Assembly: GCF_901538265.1 (NCBI RefSeq)
Contig: NZ_LR593886.1
Span: 8,639,738 to 8,703,737 of the forward strand
Source of the DNA: Gemmata massiliana
GTDB lineage: Bacteria > Planctomycetota > Planctomycetia > Gemmatales > Gemmataceae
Length of the DNA stretch: 64,000 nucleotides
Reading direction: 5' to 3'
In this document: piece after piece, positions 16,728 to 24,647 of the stretch
Position numbering within the stretch: the stretch's first letter is position 1
Layout: each line of letters opens with the position of its first letter
Made by a program: the position numbers and the translations under genes
Notes under the pieces: model-generated
Told to the model about the DNA's origin: nothing
The model's database searches: none
What the model saw: the letters and a program-made list of their open reading frames with translations, nothing else

Positions 16728-17741
16728 ATGCCGACAGTTCTGGTTACCGGTGGGGCGGGGTTCATTGGCTCGAACTTCGTGCGCCACCTGCTCGCAACGG
16801 ACGCGACCGTTGCGGTCATTAATTTCGACGCGCTCACATACGCCGGCAACCTGGCCAATCTCGCAGACCTCGTCGGGCATCCGCGATACACGTTCATTAA
16901 GGGCGACGTCACCGACCGCGATCAAGTGCGTGCGGCGCTCCAACGCGACGTGACGGATATCATCCACTTCGCGGCGGAAAGTCACGTCGATCGCAGCATT
17001 CAGGATAGCGGCCCGTTCGTGCGCACGAACGTGATCGGCACCCAGGTGCTCCTCGACGCGGCCCGCGAGTTTCGGGTCAAAAAATACGTTCAGGTTTCGA
17101 CGGATGAAGTGTACGGGAGCCTCGGTGCGACCGGCTTCTTCACCGAAGAAACGCCACTGCACCCGAACAGCCCGTACTCCGCGAGCAAGGCCGGCGCAGA
17201 CCTGCTGGTACAGGCGTACCAACACACGTTCGGGCTGCCAGCGGTCATTACGCGGTGCTCGAACAACTACGGCCCGTACCAGTTCCCCGAGAAACTCATT
17301 CCGCTGTTCGTGACGAACCTACTCAGCGACATCCCGGTTCCGGTGTACGGCGATGGCCAACAGGTCCGCGACTGGATTCACGTGCTCGACCACTGCCGCG
17401 GGGTCGAGGCCGCGTGGCGGACAGGTACACCCGGCGAGGTTTACAACTTCGGCGGGCGGTGTGAGATGCCGAACCTCGAACTGACGAAACTGCTGCTCCG
17501 GTTGCTCGGCAAGCCGGATTCACTCATCCGGTACGTCGAGGACCGCCTCGGACACGACCGCCGCTACGCGATCGACTGCACGAAGGCCGAGCGCGAACTC
17601 GGCTGGTCCCCCCAAGTGAGCTTCGACGCGGGTCTGGCGGAAACGATCGCGTGGTACCAGGCGAACGCGGCGTGGGTCGCGACGATCAAGAACAAAGACT
17701 ACATGAGCTACTACGAGAAACAGTACGGCGCGATGAAATAG
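16728..17741 (+). CDS. rfbB: dTDP-glucose 4,6-dehydratase
   Basis: 337 residues from ATG 16728. It converts dTDP-glucose into dTDP-4-keto-6-deoxyglucose, the second step to dTDP-rhamnose and other deoxysugars. Landmarks: the NAD motif VTGGAGFIGSNFVRHLL; HFAAESHVDRSI; the STDEVYGSL segment with the Thr-Asp-Glu catalytic set specific to dehydratases; YSASKAGAD with the Tyr-x-x-x-Lys pair; and TRCSNNYGPYQFPEKLIPL, which binds the nucleotide sugar. The frame is open upstream to 16680, but that part only reads through the hairpin. The next gene, a nucleotidyltransferase, supplies dTDP-glucose. RmlC and RmlD are not in the window. Confidence 0.96.
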   Translation: MPTVLVTGGAGFIGSNFVRHLLATDATVAVINFDALTYAGNLANLADLVGHPRYTFIKGDVTDRDQVRAALQRDVTDIIHFAAESHVDRSIQDSGPFVRTNVIGTQVLLDAAREFRVKKYVQVSTDEVYGSLGATGFFTEETPLHPNSPYSASKAGADLLVQAYQHTFGLPAVITRCSNNYGPYQFPEKLIPLFVTNLLSDIPVPVYGDGQQVRDWIHVLDHCRGVEAAWRTGTPGEVYNFGGRCEMPNLELTKLLLRLLGKPDSLIRYVEDRLGHDRRYAIDCTKAERELGWSPQVSFDAGLAETIAWYQANAAWVATIKNKDYMSYYEKQYGAMK

Positions 17742-17858
17742 TCGAACGTCCCAACGTCGAAAGTCATAAAGTCCGTGGTGTGCGGCCCGGGCATTACGAT
17801 CTTCCTCGTTCCGGCTCCGACCTTACGATTTTTGACCTTACGACTTCAGGACTTCCCC
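17742..17858. repeat. Degenerate 'AAGTCATAAAGTC'-type repeats
   Basis: The spacer between rfbB and the nucleotidyltransferase is made of decayed short units: AAAGTCATAAAGTCC at about 17760, and on the other strand GACCTTACGA twice, then GACTTCAGGACTT near 17820-17855. The same type of unit recurs at 32873-32925. No gene is present. Confidence 0.6.
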
Positions 17859-18587
17859 ATGTCCATTCGCGGCGTAATTCTGGCGGGCGGTAAAGGCACC
17901 CGCATGGGCGAACTGACGCGCGTGACGAACAAGCACCTGCTCCCGGTCGGCGCGTGGCCGATGGTGTACCACCCGCTGAAGAAGCTCACCGGTGCCGGTG
18001 TGCAGGAGATCCTGCTCGTGTCGGGCACCGAACACATGGGCGACTTCGTGGAACTGCTCGGCTCCGGGCGCGACCACAATTGCCGCCTCACGTACCGGGT
18101 GCAGGACGAGGCCGGCGGCATCGCCCAAGCGCTGGGATTGGCCGAGCATTTCTGCATGGGCAGCCGGTCGCTCGTGCTCCTCGGCGACAACATTTTCCGC
18201 GACTCTCTCATTCCGCTCCTGGAGAAGGCGAACAGCCGACCGGATTGGGCGTGGGTGGGATTGAAGCAAGTTCCCGATCCCCAAAGGTACGGCGTCGCGG
18301 AGCTGGCCAACGACCAACTCGTCGGCATCGAAGAGAAAGCCATAAATCCGAAGAGTGATTTTGCGGTAGTAGGCATCTACATCTACCCGCCGGACGTGTT
18401 TGGCGTCATCAAAACGCTTAAACCGAGCCGTCGTAATGAATTGGAAATTACAGATGTGAACAACCACTACCTGAAGCAAGGCCGTCTCGGGTACAGTATC
18501 TTAGACGGATATTGGACTGACGCCGGAACCCTCGACAGCCTTGATTACTCAAACGAACTGGTGCGTAAAGAACCGCCCCGGTTCTGA
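17859..18587 (+). CDS. rmlA: Glucose-1-phosphate thymidylyltransferase-like nucleotidyltransferase
   Basis: 242 residues from ATG 17859. It should join a sugar-1-phosphate to a nucleotide, most likely making dTDP-glucose for the adjacent rfbB. Landmarks: GVILAGGKGTRMGELT with the signature GG.GTR; NKHLLPVGAWPMVYHPL with the conserved Lys and Pro-Val; the Asp of GDNIFRDSL, a metal ligand; VGLKQVPDPQRYGVAEL; and the terminal GYWTDAGTLDSL. At 242 residues it is about 50 shorter than classic RmlA (around 290), and ends right after the last core element, so it lacks the C-terminal helices involved in allosteric feedback by dTDP-rhamnose. Short forms are known. Confidence 0.87.
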   Translation: MSIRGVILAGGKGTRMGELTRVTNKHLLPVGAWPMVYHPLKKLTGAGVQEILLVSGTEHMGDFVELLGSGRDHNCRLTYRVQDEAGGIAQALGLAEHFCMGSRSLVLLGDNIFRDSLIPLLEKANSRPDWAWVGLKQVPDPQRYGVAELANDQLVGIEEKAINPKSDFAVVGIYIYPPDVFGVIKTLKPSRRNELEITDVNNHYLKQGRLGYSILDGYWTDAGTLDSLDYSNELVRKEPPRF

Positions 18588-18941
18588 TCCTACCGTAGAA
18601 CGCCCTCAAGTTTCTCGCTTTACAGTAACCACTTGACAGAAAATCACCGGCTCCCAAAAGCCGGCACACACCTTGCGATCCGACCCGTTATAGTTGAGTA
18701 GTCCCGCCTCCGTATCTGTTTGCGCTCTGGCTTATTTTTGAGATCCGCGTCGAATTTCGACGCGGAATCTGTCTGTTCACGTGTTTGCGACCGTCATTCT
18801 GTGGCCGGGCATCACCCGAACCACCGAATCGCAATCACGTGTCGACTTCGAGTGCAAGTAGTTGGTCCACGGGTCGTCTCAGTATCGGTTCCATTGGAAC
18901 TTTGCCCCCTCTACCGCTCCGCTAACCCGGAGGGTATCACG
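18588..18941. other. 354-base intergenic region with a weak hairpin
   Basis: No gene supported; an open frame crosses it from 18720 but without family signals. A 6-bp hairpin (CCGGCT at 18647-18652, AGCCGG at 18659-18664) may end rmlA transcription. A TTGACA hexamer is at 18633-18638 but no matching -10 follows at the right distance. GGAGGG at 18929-18934 is the ribosome site of the next gene. Confidence 0.5.
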
Positions 18942-19694
18942 ATGATGAACACACTTTGTTACCGGGGTCTCAAACTCGTTTTGGGCGCTGCACTTGTGGC
19001 TTTCCTGACCCAAGGAGAAGCCCGTGCCGCGTTCATGGTTACAGTTAATGGCTCGGTGGTCGCCATTGATGGCGGTGCGGGTGACCTGAACCCGACCGGT
19101 CACGAAGTGACGTTCGCCGGCACCGTGAACGGGTACAAGATTCAGCTTCAGGCCCGCTCCCAATCTGGGGGAGGAAGTGGCGGCGGTGGAGGAAGCGGGA
19201 GCGGATACCGAGCTGGAATCGATCTCCTGGACCTTCAGGTCATTGGAGACAACCCCAGCGGACCGCTGACGATCACGCTTTCGGACACCTATAGTCTTCC
19301 GGGTAGCGGACTTGGGACTTACGACCTGGTCAGTTGGCTGACCAGGGATTCGATCCCCGGCTCCTCCACCTCGGGCACGGTGTCACTCGCCACAACTGCC
19401 ACTAGCGGAAGCGGCTCCGGTGGGGGATCGACGCCCGATATCTCGCTGTCCCCGGGCCAAAGCTCCGGAACGTCGAGCGGTTCGTTCCCGTCGACATCGA
19501 ACGATTACAACCTCGGCCAAACCGTTGTGGTCGACGGTCTCGGTAACGGCGACGGTGTGCAAGTGAGCGGCGGAAGTGTGGTTCACGCCCCGGCCCCGGC
19601 GTCCGCGGTCCTGCTGCTGAGTGGGGCGCCTTTCCTGATGATGTTCCGCCCATTCCGTCGCGGGCAGAACCGTTCGGCTCAACCGGTTGTCTGA
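18942..19694 (+). CDS. Secreted protein with PEP-CTERM-like sorting tail
   Basis: 250 residues from ATG 18942 (GGAGGG eight bases upstream). A signal peptide (LVLGAALVAFLTQGEARA) is followed by a beta-rich, Gly/Ser-rich body with stretches such as GGGSGGGGGSGSG at about residues 77-90 and several repeated SGSGS units, then a tail APAPASAVLLLSGAPFLMM ending FRPFRRG. The tail follows the PEP-CTERM plan: a short Pro motif, a hydrophobic helix and an Arg cluster, but with AP-APAS rather than the canonical PEP. Such proteins are exported and processed by an exosortase, usually with exopolysaccharide. I see no exosortase gene here. It sits after dTDP-sugar genes, which fits surface polysaccharide. 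Confidence 0.7.
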   Translation: MMNTLCYRGLKLVLGAALVAFLTQGEARAAFMVTVNGSVVAIDGGAGDLNPTGHEVTFAGTVNGYKIQLQARSQSGGGSGGGGGSGSGYRAGIDLLDLQVIGDNPSGPLTITLSDTYSLPGSGLGTYDLVSWLTRDSIPGSSTSGTVSLATTATSGSGSGGGSTPDISLSPGQSSGTSSGSFPSTSNDYNLGQTVVVDGLGNGDGVQVSGGSVVHAPAPASAVLLLSGAPFLMMFRPFRRGQNRSAQPVV

Positions 19695-19767
19695 CTGAGC
19701 AACAATTTGCACAAGTCTGTGCGGGCTGGCTCCCAGTCTGCGTGTGGTGCTTGTTGAACGAACGCCC

Positions 19768-19813
19768 AAAAACGAACGAGCGGCGACCTTGCAGTCGCCG
19801 CTCGTTCGTTTTT
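19768..19813. terminator. Strong bidirectional terminator
   Basis: Perfect 20-bp stem (19768-19787 with 19794-19813) and a six-base loop CTTGCA. The stem begins with A5 and ends with T5, so it works in both directions between the PEP-CTERM-like gene (+) and trxB (-). Confidence 0.92.
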
Positions 19814-19829
19814 GTACCCTGCGGGGTGC

Positions 19830-20894
19830 TCAAATCAGCCCGTGGTGCCCCAGGTAGCGCTCGGCGTCGAGTGCGGCCATGCACCCAGTGCCGGCCGCGC
19901 TAACGGCCTGGCGGTAGTAGTCGTCGGCCACGTCCCCGGCTGCGAATACGCCTTCGACACTCGTGTAGGTGCGAGCCAGCGTCGTCCACTGGATGTAGCC
20001 GCTCGCGTTCAGTTCCAACTGGCCGCCGAGGAACCCGACGTTCGGCGTGTGGCCGATCGCCAGGAATAGACCGCTCGCGGGCAGTTCTTCCTTTTCACCG
20101 GTCTTGTTGTTCTTCACGCGGACGGCGGTCACGCCCTTCTTGTCGTCACCGATCACTTCTTCGACTTCCGTGTGCCACTTGATGCTGATCTTCGAGTTCG
20201 ATGCCGCGCGATCGGCCATGATCTTACTCGCACGGAGCACATCGCGCCGAACGAGCAGGTGGACGTTGCTGGCGAACTTCGTGAGGTACCCAGCCTCTTC
20301 GACCGCGGTGTCCCCGCCGCCAACGACGACGATCGGCTGGTTCTTGAACCGCGGCAGCGCCCCATCGCACACCGCGCACGCGGACACGCCCCGGTTCTTG
20401 TACTTGTCCTCGCTCGGCAGCCCGAGGTAGTTGGCCCGGGCGCCGGTCGCGATGATGAGCGTGTGCGCCTGAGCCGTGCTCCCGTCGTGCAGCGTGACCG
20501 TGAACGGTTTGTTCTTCAGGTCGACCTTCACCACGTCCTTCGATTCAACGCGGGTGCCCACGTTCCGAGCCTGCTGCCGCGCGAGAGCGACCAGTTCCGG
20601 CCCGTTTATGCCGTGCGTCGGCTGCTCCTTGTTGGCCGTTACCCAGTACGGCTGGTCGTCTTCTTTCAGCGCGGTTTTCAGGTACTGCCGGGTGTCGCCC
20701 GCGGGCCACGTCGGGAAGTTCTCGACCTCCGTCGTGAGCGCGAGCTGACCGAGCGGCAGTGTGCCGTTCTCCTGATTCTTCTTGTCGTAGGGGTTCCCCT
20801 CGAACACGAGCGGGTTCAGGTTCGCGCGGGCGGCGTAGATGGCGGCCGTCCACGCGGCCGGACCGGAACCGATGATGATGACGTTTTCGGGCAT
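19830..20894 (-). CDS. trxB: Thioredoxin reductase
   Basis: 354 residues. A flavoprotein that passes electrons from NADPH to thioredoxin. Landmarks: the FAD motif [18 protein letters not shown]; redox-active Cys173 and Cys176 in CAVCDG; the NADPH motif [23 protein letters not shown]; and [16 protein letters not shown] for FAD at the end. It is about 33 residues longer than the E. coli enzyme, mainly from an insert around residues 65-95 ([19 protein letters not shown] and QPTHGINGP), which lies near the FAD/NADPH interface. CAVC replaces the commoner CATC. It diverges from argA with a 196-base shared upstream region. Confidence 0.95.
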   Translation of the reverse strand: MPENVIIIGSGPAAWTAAIYAARANLNPLVFEGNPYDKKNQENGTLPLGQLALTTEVENFPTWPAGDTRQYLKTALKEDDQPYWVTANKEQPTHGINGPELVALARQQARNVGTRVESKDVVKVDLKNKPFTVTLHDGSTAQAHTLIIATGARANYLGLPSEDKYKNRGVSACAVCDGALPRFKNQPIVVVGGGDTAVEEAGYLTKFASNVHLLVRRDVLRASKIMADRAASNSKISIKWHTEVEEVIGDDKKGVTAVRVKNNKTGEKEELPASGLFLAIGHTPNVGFLGGQLELNASGYIQWTTLARTYTSVEGVFAAGDVADDYYRQAVSAAGTGCMAALDAERYLGHHGLI

Positions 20895-21090
20895 GGGTGA
20901 GGAGTTTTGGGTGTTTGGTGTTAGTCGCTTCGCGGGCCGCAGCCATCCAACGGAGTCGGTGTCGCCGCACGGAGCCGTCGTGCTATTCTAGAGGGACACG
21001 GCACTATGTCTGAATCGGCGTTGCATAGGCGAATCATCGGCGTCTGCCAACAGCAGAAAAAATTCACCCCGAACCCCGAACCCTCCACTG

Positions 21091-22386
21091 ATGCACGAGC
21101 GCCTGACCCACTTCCGCGAAATTCTCCGCTACGTCCCCCGGTTCCGCGACCGGGTGTTTGTCATCGCGATCGACGGCGCCGTCGTCGAGGACGACAACTT
21201 CCCGAACCTGCTGCTCGACATCGCGCTGTTGCGCAGCCTGAGCATCCGCGTCGTGCTCGTCCACGGCGCCGCCCACCAGGTGAGGCGGTACGCGGAACTC
21301 ATCAAAATGACCCCGTCGGACGTGGACGGCACCGGCATCACCGACCGCGAAACGCTGAACGTCGCGATCAGCGCGGCCAACCGCGTCACGCACGAGATCC
21401 TGGAGGGGCTGTCGGCGAACGACCTCCGGGCTGCGTGCCCCAACGCCGTGGTCGCGCACCCGGCCGGTATCCTCGGCGGGGTCGATCACCTGTTCACGGG
21501 GCGCGTCGAGCGCGTCGACACGGAGCTGCTCCAGACGCTCCTCGAGCGCGACATCCTGCCCGTGGTCCCGCCCATCGGTATCGACGGGGCCGGGGCATCG
21601 TATCGACTGAATTCCGACGCGGTTGCGGTGGAAATCGCAAAATCCCTGCGCGCGGTGAAGCTCGTGTACCTGAACACTGAGGGCGGCGTTTCCGACGCGA
21701 CGGGCGTGATCCGCCAGATGACGATCCAGGAAGCGGACGCCTTCCTCAAAAAGAGCCGCGCCGACCCCCCGGTCGGGGCCAAACTGCCGCACACCAAACT
21801 GACGCACGCGCTCCGGGCCTGCAAAGAGGGCGTCGAGCGCGTCCACATCATCGACGGCCGCGAACAGGAGGGATTGCTCGGCGAGGTGTTCTCGAACGAG
21901 GGCATCGGCACGCTGATCTACGCGAACGAGTACCAGGCGATCCGCGCGGCCCAGAAAAAGGACGTGCGCGCGGTCTACTCGCTGATCCAGCAGGGCACGC
22001 AGAACGACGAACTCGTGAAGCGCACCCGCGCCGAACTCGAAAAGGTCATCGGCGATTACTTCGTGTTCGAGGTAGACCGGAACGCGGTCGCGTGCGCGGC
22101 CCTGCACGTGTACCCCGAACAGAACATGGCGGAGCTGGCCAGCGTGTTCGTCGACGCGCGGTACGAGAACAAGGGCATCGGGGCAAAGCTGATTCACTTC
22201 ACCGAGGGCGTGGCCCGCGCGCGGGGGATCGCGAAGCTGTTCTGCCTCTCGACACAAGCGATCAACTACTTCATCCAGAAAGGCGGCTACAAGCTCGGCA
22301 CACCGGACGATCTGCCCCCCGCGCGACGCGAGAAGTACGACCAGAACCGGCGCAACTCGCAGGTGCTCATCAAGACGCTAAGCTGA
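21091..22386 (+). CDS. argA: N-acetylglutamate synthase (amino-acid N-acetyltransferase)
   Basis: 431 residues with two domains: an amino-acid kinase-like fold (about residues 20-280) and a GNAT acetyltransferase (about 285-431). Landmarks of the first are VIAIDGAVVEDDNF, VVLVHGAAHQVRRYAEL and RLNSDAVAVEIAKSL; of the second, ALHVYPEQNMAELASVFVDARYENKGIG, where the Gly-rich loop binds acetyl-CoA, and LFCLSTQAINYFIQKGGY. This matches the bacterial ArgA type that makes N-acetylglutamate, the first intermediate of arginine synthesis, with the kinase-like domain probably serving feedback inhibition by arginine. Function is inferred from domain order. It ends 10 bases from the convergent gene at 22397. 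Confidence 0.9.
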   Translation: MHERLTHFREILRYVPRFRDRVFVIAIDGAVVEDDNFPNLLLDIALLRSLSIRVVLVHGAAHQVRRYAELIKMTPSDVDGTGITDRETLNVAISAANRVTHEILEGLSANDLRAACPNAVVAHPAGILGGVDHLFTGRVERVDTELLQTLLERDILPVVPPIGIDGAGASYRLNSDAVAVEIAKSLRAVKLVYLNTEGGVSDATGVIRQMTIQEADAFLKKSRADPPVGAKLPHTKLTHALRACKEGVERVHIIDGREQEGLLGEVFSNEGIGTLIYANEYQAIRAAQKKDVRAVYSLIQQGTQNDELVKRTRAELEKVIGDYFVFEVDRNAVACAALHVYPEQNMAELASVFVDARYENKGIGAKLIHFTEGVARARGIAKLFCLSTQAINYFIQKGGYKLGTPDDLPPARREKYDQNRRNSQVLIKTLS

Positions 22387-22396
22387 GTGCGATTGT

Positions 22397-23059
22397 TTAC
22401 CTCATGTACACCAGCCGCAGCCGGTCACCGAAACCCGCGAGTAGTTGCTGCCGGGCGCCGTCTTCGATCACGAAACACGCGAGACCGAAGCTCCCGAGGT
22501 GCTCGAAACGGTTCAAGGTGACCAGCAGTTCGGCCTCGGTATCGCCGATCTGTTCCACTGCCTGTGGAAAGCTGCCCCAATCCGGGAACGGATTGTCCCC
22601 CAACCGAGCGCGGAGTTCGAGCGCGGCCAGCCGTTCGGACCAGGGGAGGCGCACAAGTATTGGTATTTGCCCCACCTCGACGTCATCCAATACGACCGTG
22701 TGGAGTGTGGGGTGCCAGTGCAGCAACGATGTGTCTTGGAGAAGCTGTCGAGCCGGCATCTGAATCTGCTCAACCAGCCCACGGGCGAAAGTCATTCCTC
22801 GCACAACCCGCGGCGGTCCCGATTGGAGGAATCGGTACCCGTGCCACGTCTGTAACTCCTGCTCACGCTGGCACAGGGCCGCTCGACTCGGGGCGCCTTT
22901 CGATAAACGAGCCAGCGCGCACTGAACGCGGATGAACTCGGCGTACTGTGGTTGATCGTGTTCATCGAGCCAATCGGCGTAGACGAGGCGCAGCGTATCG
23001 TCATCCGGCGCGGCCCGAATCGCTTGAAGCAGAGCGTCCTGGTCGCTGACCCAATCCAT
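22397..23059 (-). CDS. TIGR02996-domain protein
   Basis: 220 residues from ATG 23059. The first 45 residues, DQDALLQAIRAAPDDDTLRL and VYADWLDEHDQPQYAEFIR, are a clear TIGR02996 domain, a short motif expanded in Gemmata, commonly at the start of leucine-rich repeat proteins. The remainder resembles one or two degenerate leucine-rich units (HPTLHTVVLDDVEV and WSERLAALELRARLG) but is too short for a full solenoid. Role unknown. It converges with argA and is followed on its own strand upstream by the ATPase gene, after a 270-base gap in which I see no gene. Confidence 0.85.
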   Translation of the reverse strand: MDWVSDQDALLQAIRAAPDDDTLRLVYADWLDEHDQPQYAEFIRVQCALARLSKGAPSRAALCQREQELQTWHGYRFLQSGPPRVVRGMTFARGLVEQIQMPARQLLQDTSLLHWHPTLHTVVLDDVEVGQIPILVRLPWSERLAALELRARLGDNPFPDWGSFPQAVEQIGDTEAELLVTLNRFEHLGSFGLACFVIEDGARQQLLAGFGDRLRLVYMR

Positions 23060-23329
23060 GCGACGCCCACTTAAAGGTCGCTCACCGGTCCGACGCACAC
23101 AAAAACGCCATCCGTTAGCGTAACCACCACGCGCAACAGGCACAACGATTCGCCCGCGGTCGCGGCGTGCCGGCCTACTGAATCCGCGAAGCATGCAAGC
23201 CCACCAGAAGCGTTTGGGGTTCCTCCCGGGTAGAAGGCTACAAAACGAATAAGCGGGAGCGCCCGGCGCCCGGTTCGTTCGGCGCACCGCACACACCCGC
23301 AGAAGTGATCCGATCACCTGCTCCGGCAA

Positions 23330-24325
23330 TCAGTCCGACATCCCGGAACGCGAGGCCGTCGGGAACAGTTCGTCGTCATCGTCCGGCAACCCCGGCAGTG
23401 CCTTCGCCCCCACCCCCACAGGTGTGGGGGCCGGTCCATTAGCTTTCATCTTCGTGGCCAGAACCGCCTTGCGGCGATCCTTGTCGTCCGCGAGCCGGGC
23501 CTGGAGCCCCTTGGGGATCGCGTTCCAGGCCGTGGCCAAGTCAGTGAGCGTCTTCGCCGCGTTGAGCTTCTGGCGGTGCTGATCCTCGGGCGAAATCGCG
23601 TCGACCGGCTCGGCCGAGAGCCACCAGTCGAACAGGGGCTTCCAGAACGTCGGGCCGGGGTGGTCGCACGTCTTCCCGTCCATCGCGGTACACCCGCGGA
23701 CCTTCTCGACGCGGGCCGCGTGGTTCTCGACCTCCAGCCGGATCACCGCATCGAACTCGTACTCGGTGTTCTCGCGCTGGTCCGTCTTCATGCCCACTTT
23801 CTTGATCTTGGCCTTCCCTCCATCGTCGATGCGCTCGTACTCGCTCTTCACGCGCATCGTGGCGATACAGTGCGCCCGCGGGTCGGTGAGCGTTGTGAGC
23901 ATCTTCCGCTGTTCCGGGGTGATCTTGGCCCACCCGCCGAACTTGTCGCCCTTGTTGGCCCGGGCGAATGCGTCCACCTGCTCCATCGCGCCGTGCCAGG
24001 CGTGCGAGAGCGAGTCGAAGATGACGATGTCGAACCCGGCGCCGACGAGGTACTCGTAACACTCGGCGTAGCCGGCCGGGTGCTGCTTTTCATGCGGGAT
24101 CGGGCACACCTCGTACTCCCACTTCTCGCCGTCCATCTGGACCCCGTCGTAGAGACCGGCGGACTCGTTCTCCGAGTCGGCGATCACGATCTTCTTGCCA
24201 ATACCCGCGCGCTTGAGGGCAAACGCGAGCCGGAGCGCGGTAAACGTCTTGCCCGAGCCGCTCAACCCTTCGAGCGAGATCTTCAGCGGGCGGCGCTGGC
24301 GTTTTGCTTTGCGAACTTCAAACAT
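23330..24325 (-). CDS. Phage-type RecA-like ATPase (AAA_24 / Sak4-like)
   Basis: 331 residues from ATG 24325, which has GAGAGGG nine bases upstream; ATG 24334 is too close to that site. Walker A is EGLSGSGKTFTALRLA and Walker B is FDIVIFDSLSHAWHGAM, with EYRI-like segments that match the AAA_24 family of phage ATPases (Sak3/Sak4 type), which work in single-strand annealing or recombination. The C-terminal region is Pro/Ala-rich and carries DDDDELFP near the end, resembling acidic tips that bind partner proteins in SSB. No phage structural, integrase or replication gene is nearby, so it looks like a domesticated or stray phage gene. Gene function is inferred. Confidence 0.75.
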   Translation of the reverse strand: MFEVRKAKRQRRPLKISLEGLSGSGKTFTALRLAFALKRAGIGKKIVIADSENESAGLYDGVQMDGEKWEYEVCPIPHEKQHPAGYAECYEYLVGAGFDIVIFDSLSHAWHGAMEQVDAFARANKGDKFGGWAKITPEQRKMLTTLTDPRAHCIATMRVKSEYERIDDGGKAKIKKVGMKTDQRENTEYEFDAVIRLEVENHAARVEKVRGCTAMDGKTCDHPGPTFWKPLFDWWLSAEPVDAISPEDQHRQKLNAAKTLTDLATAWNAIPKGLQARLADDKDRRKAVLATKMKANGPAPTPVGVGAKALPGLPDDDDELFPTASRSGMSD

Positions 24326-24647
24326 GGTGTGCATCCCTCTCGGGCGTCAGGAACGGGAACAACGGAACGACGGAACAACGGTACGCACCCATCCTCCCCG
24401 CGCCCCGGCCGGCAAAATATGTCCGCAAGTCCAGTAGTGGACGCAAAGGTGAAAACCGCGCCCGCAAAATCGGAACGCGCGCCGCTCCTGGGGTCGCAAT
24501 CCCAGGAAAAGCCGAGAAAGGCGCTCAAACGATTCGCTGCTTGGCAGATCATTTCTCGTCCGCGATAATACTCGCGGTCGAACCTTCGACCGGAACCGGC
24601 GGTCCCTTGATTGAGGTACGCCGCCCCGACCACACTCGGACGCCCGC
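24326..24647. other. 322-base divergent intergenic region
   Basis: It separates the ATPase (-) from the Hsp70 gene (+). It holds short tandem-like units GGAACAACGG, GGAACGACGG around 24350-24382, but no clear promoter boxes. No gene is supported. Confidence 0.5.

Noticed and set aside
22092-22763. Frame overlapping argA and the TIGR02996 gene
   Set aside because: It is an out-of-frame shadow of two well supported genes and has no start signal.
24350-24382. Short tandem repeat that might be an iteron or CRISPR-like array
   Set aside because: Only two or three 10-base units with no regular spacer; too short for a CRISPR or origin.
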